64,000 nt of DNA from Kordia sp965224175 (GTDB lineage Bacteria; Bacteroidota; Bacteroidia; Flavobacteriales; Flavobacteriaceae). Positions within the stretch are counted from its first letter, which is position 1. Each line of letters starts with the position of its first letter. The notes beneath the pieces are model-generated. The model was not told the origin of the DNA. It saw only the letters and a list, made by a program, of their open reading frames with translations, and searched no databases. The DNA lies in the NCBI RefSeq assembly GCF_965224175.1, contig NZ_OZ245041.1:3658001-3722000 (forward strand). Direction: 5' to 3'. The position numbers were made by a program, and so were the translations under genes. Of this stretch, positions 62,371 to 64,000 are shown one piece after another.

Positions 62371-64000
62371 TAGTTGGCAACGTATTTTTTGAGATTTCTA
62401 CAAGTTTAGTTACTAAGTTTCCTGCGTTTACAGTTAGTTTTTGTGCAGTTTGAGTCTTTTCTTCAGTGGTTTGATTGTTTACATTATAAATATTCGAGTT
62501 GTACCAGCTTACATACAGCGGAATTAGTGTTTGTAAATCGTCTGCATCAGCATACATTGGGTTTGCTGTAATTTGAATTGGCAATTGACTTTCCATAAAG
62601 TAGGAGAGACGATGTTGCCAATCTGTAGCTATAAGTTCTTTTATATAATTGGGGAAAATCCAAAACAATGTATTTTTCAAAAACGAATCTGTGATGTACA
62701 TGGTGTTTTTTTCATTCCAATTAACACTTGCTGTCCATGAATTTGCTGTGTTTGGAATAGATATAAATGTGGCATCTTCTAACGTATTGCTATCTACTTG
62801 TGTAAGTGTATAATTAGCATTAATAGATGTCAAATAACTTGTAATGTCTTGTGACTTCATAGTATTCAACTTTGCTGAAAGTGTGATGAAATCGGTATAA
62901 TTTAATATCGTATTTAAGCGATAATATATATTAGAAATTGAGCTTTCTTTAATGTATACTTGAAAACTTCCTGACTGTAATAGTACATTAGTTTCAATAG
63001 CAATCATTCCTTTTCGCTCAGTGATTAGCCATAAAACCATTTCGCTTTGTTGATATAAAAGTGAAAGTGCTTCTGCTGTTTCAGTTTCTGCATTTACATC
63101 AAGAATTCCTTGTATGAAGTTGACATAGAAAGGTTTTAATGTCAATAACATGCTTAATTTTAGAGAAATTGTAATATAGTCTAAACTGTCTTGTTGCGAA
63201 ATTGCTTGTTCTTTGTCTATGCGAGTCACATCAAAAACACCATTGTTTTTATAGGCTTTTGTTAAAATGTTGTGTAACTCTTTTTTTGCACGATATTCAG
63301 CTTCGATATTGAAGATTTCTTGTTGTGTTGCATTTGGAATACTGGCAATTTTCAATTGTAAATCAGCCAAAGTTTCCAAAGTATTTACGCTCAATAATGA
63401 ATCAATAAGTTCTGTAGTAATTTCAAGGATATAATCATTTAATTTAGAAGCACCAATACTATTGTAAGCCTTTGTGCGATTGTATGATAAAGGTGTTAAG
63501 TTTTGCAAATACACACTTTTAATAATTACGGCATCTTTCAATATATCTCCAGAATATACAGTTCCGTACACAAGCGTATCAATGATTAAAGGCGATTCTC
63601 CATGTCTTGCCAATAAATGATCTAGTAAATCATTTCTACGTTGCAAATTCACAGTATCTTCTTCATTAAATACCAATAAACCATACATATAAGAGTTGTA
63701 TGGATCTTCTTTATAGGCTAACCAATTTTTGTGCGCTATTGTAGTTGATGATTCTGAATTTGTACCGAATTTAAAAATGCTATTATTGCGTAAAAGTGAT
63801 TCCACATCAGGAACACTTTCATACAGCGCTTGGTAAAAATAAGTAGGTGAAAAAACTTCAAACGGAACAGGATATTTTGGATTTACCTTTTCCGAAGGTG
63901 TTTTAGTGCTATTGTAACTTTCTAAGTCTGCAGGATTTCCTGTGATAGAATTTTGAAAGGAAAATAACTTGTCAATATTTGCTAATTGAGCAAACTGATT
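62363..64000 (-). CDS. gp7/Afp12-like eCIS baseplate protein, N-terminus outside window
   Basis: The frame is open from base 64000 to the stop at 62363-62365, so at least 545 residues are in view and the N-terminus is missing; a GTG at 63805 is an internal Val, not a start. The visible start reads NQFAQLANIDKLFSFQNSIT. Further along, YGLLVFNEEDTVNLQRRNDL, LDHLLARHGE and VYLQNLTPLSYNRTKAYNSI follow the pattern of Afp12/gp7-like baseplate proteins in Bacteroidota injection systems (RRxRFLDHLLARFAE, then KxxFLxxYPELSxNRGKAFNY). The rest has no clear family. As a baseplate wedge subunit it would connect the spike and sheath ends. Upstream genes for tube, sheath, spike and other baseplate parts should follow outside the window. 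Confidence 0.55.
   Translation of the reverse strand, partial: NQFAQLANIDKLFSFQNSITGNPADLESYNSTKTPSEKVNPKYPVPFEVFSPTYFYQALYESVPDVESLLRNNSIFKFGTNSESSTTIAHKNWLAYKEDPYNSYMYGLLVFNEEDTVNLQRRNDLLDHLLARHGESPLIIDTLVYGTVYSGDILKDAVIIKSVYLQNLTPLSYNRTKAYNSIGASKLNDYILEITTELIDSLLSVNTLETLADLQLKIASIPNATQQEIFNIEAEYRAKKELHNILTKAYKNNGVFDVTRIDKEQAISQQDSLDYITISLKLSMLLTLKPFYVNFIQGILDVNAETETAEALSLLYQQSEMVLWLITERKGMIAIETNVLLQSGSFQVYIKESSISNIYYRLNTILNYTDFITLSAKLNTMKSQDITSYLTSINANYTLTQVDSNTLEDATFISIPNTANSWTASVNWNEKNTMYITDSFLKNTLFWIFPNYIKELIATDWQHRLSYFMESQLPIQITANPMYADADDLQTLIPLYVSWYNSNIYNVNNQTTEEKTQTAQKLTVNAGNLVTKLVEISKNTLPTNA

Noticed and set aside
63805..63805. GTG as the start of a 480-residue protein at the right edge
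   Set aside because: The same frame stays open for another 65 codons to the window edge, and the residues there fit the protein. The gene is cut by the window.
50187..64000. Prophage or type VI secretion cluster
   Set aside because: No capsid, terminase, integrase or TssB/C/ClpV-type genes are present. The tape measure and ATPase have the eCIS type; the conclusion depends on genes beyond the window.
1..64000. CRISPR array
   Set aside because: No regularly spaced direct repeats of 25-40 bases were found; the repeats present are two palindromic families and protein-internal repeats.

Overview
The window is AT-rich chromosomal DNA of a marine-type member of the Bacteroidota, almost certainly Flavobacteriaceae (a Kordia- or Aquimarina-like genome would fit; the genus is inference). 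The signs are promoters of the TAnnTTTG type, weak Shine-Dalgarno sequences, TonB-dependent receptors with carboxypeptidase-like or STN N-termini, a FecI/FecR pair, a large YD/RHS secreted protein, DUF2911 and DUF6503 type proteins, and Bacteroidota-type feoAB.

Layout. 1-1283 is the 5' part of aspS (minus strand), then a small secreted MORN-repeat protein. 2338-9173 is a minus-strand efflux operon in the order TetR regulator, TolC, membrane-fusion lipoprotein, RND permease, with a 9-bp inverted repeat inside the promoter. 9305-10279 is a polyprenyl diphosphate synthase. 10583-18901 is a metal-acquisition island: a TonB-dependent receptor divergent from a DtxR/MntR-type regulator, followed by a TroA/ZnuA-like binding lipoprotein, an ABC ATPase, a secreted protein of unknown function and two permeases, both with extra C-terminal domains. 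A DtxR-box-like operator lies between the divergent genes. 19021-26811 is a 2596-residue RHS/YD-repeat protein. A tRNA-Asn, rseP, an M1 aminopeptidase, a SCO protein and feoA-feoB with its small Cys-rich partner follow (27407-34197).

34213-50125 holds an outer-membrane barrel protein, an operon joining an ABA4-like protein and a 7-TM protein to a LytS/LytTR two-component pair, an SGNH hydrolase, a GT-C-like membrane protein, a GT2 glycosyltransferase, a FecI-FecR-FecA transport and signalling unit, a divergent Cys-paired repeat lipoprotein, a TPMT-like methyltransferase, two small cell-envelope proteins and an EamA transporter. Two nearly identical promoter elements, one before fecR and one before the repeat lipoprotein, look like the target of the local ECF sigma factor and tie that lipoprotein to the receptor.

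50187-64000 (minus strand, transcribed right to left, running off the window) is the distal half of an extracellular contractile injection system (eCIS, Afp/PVC/MAC relatives). It holds a gp7/Afp12-like baseplate protein (partial), a 1404-residue tape-measure protein with the CIS_TMP signature, two long helical proteins, a beta-rich 307-residue protein of unknown function, an Afp15-like AAA+ ATPase, a 174-residue protein that looks like an IS200/REP-type transposase stripped of its catalytic motif, and a DUF4157 protein whose C-terminus resembles an OTU/papain-like cysteine protease. This region is the strongest candidate for an undescribed system, particularly its effector and three accessory proteins.

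Four copies of two short palindromic repeat families are scattered between genes; one forms the 3' end of the EamA gene. No CRISPR array, complete insertion sequence, integrase or rRNA was seen.
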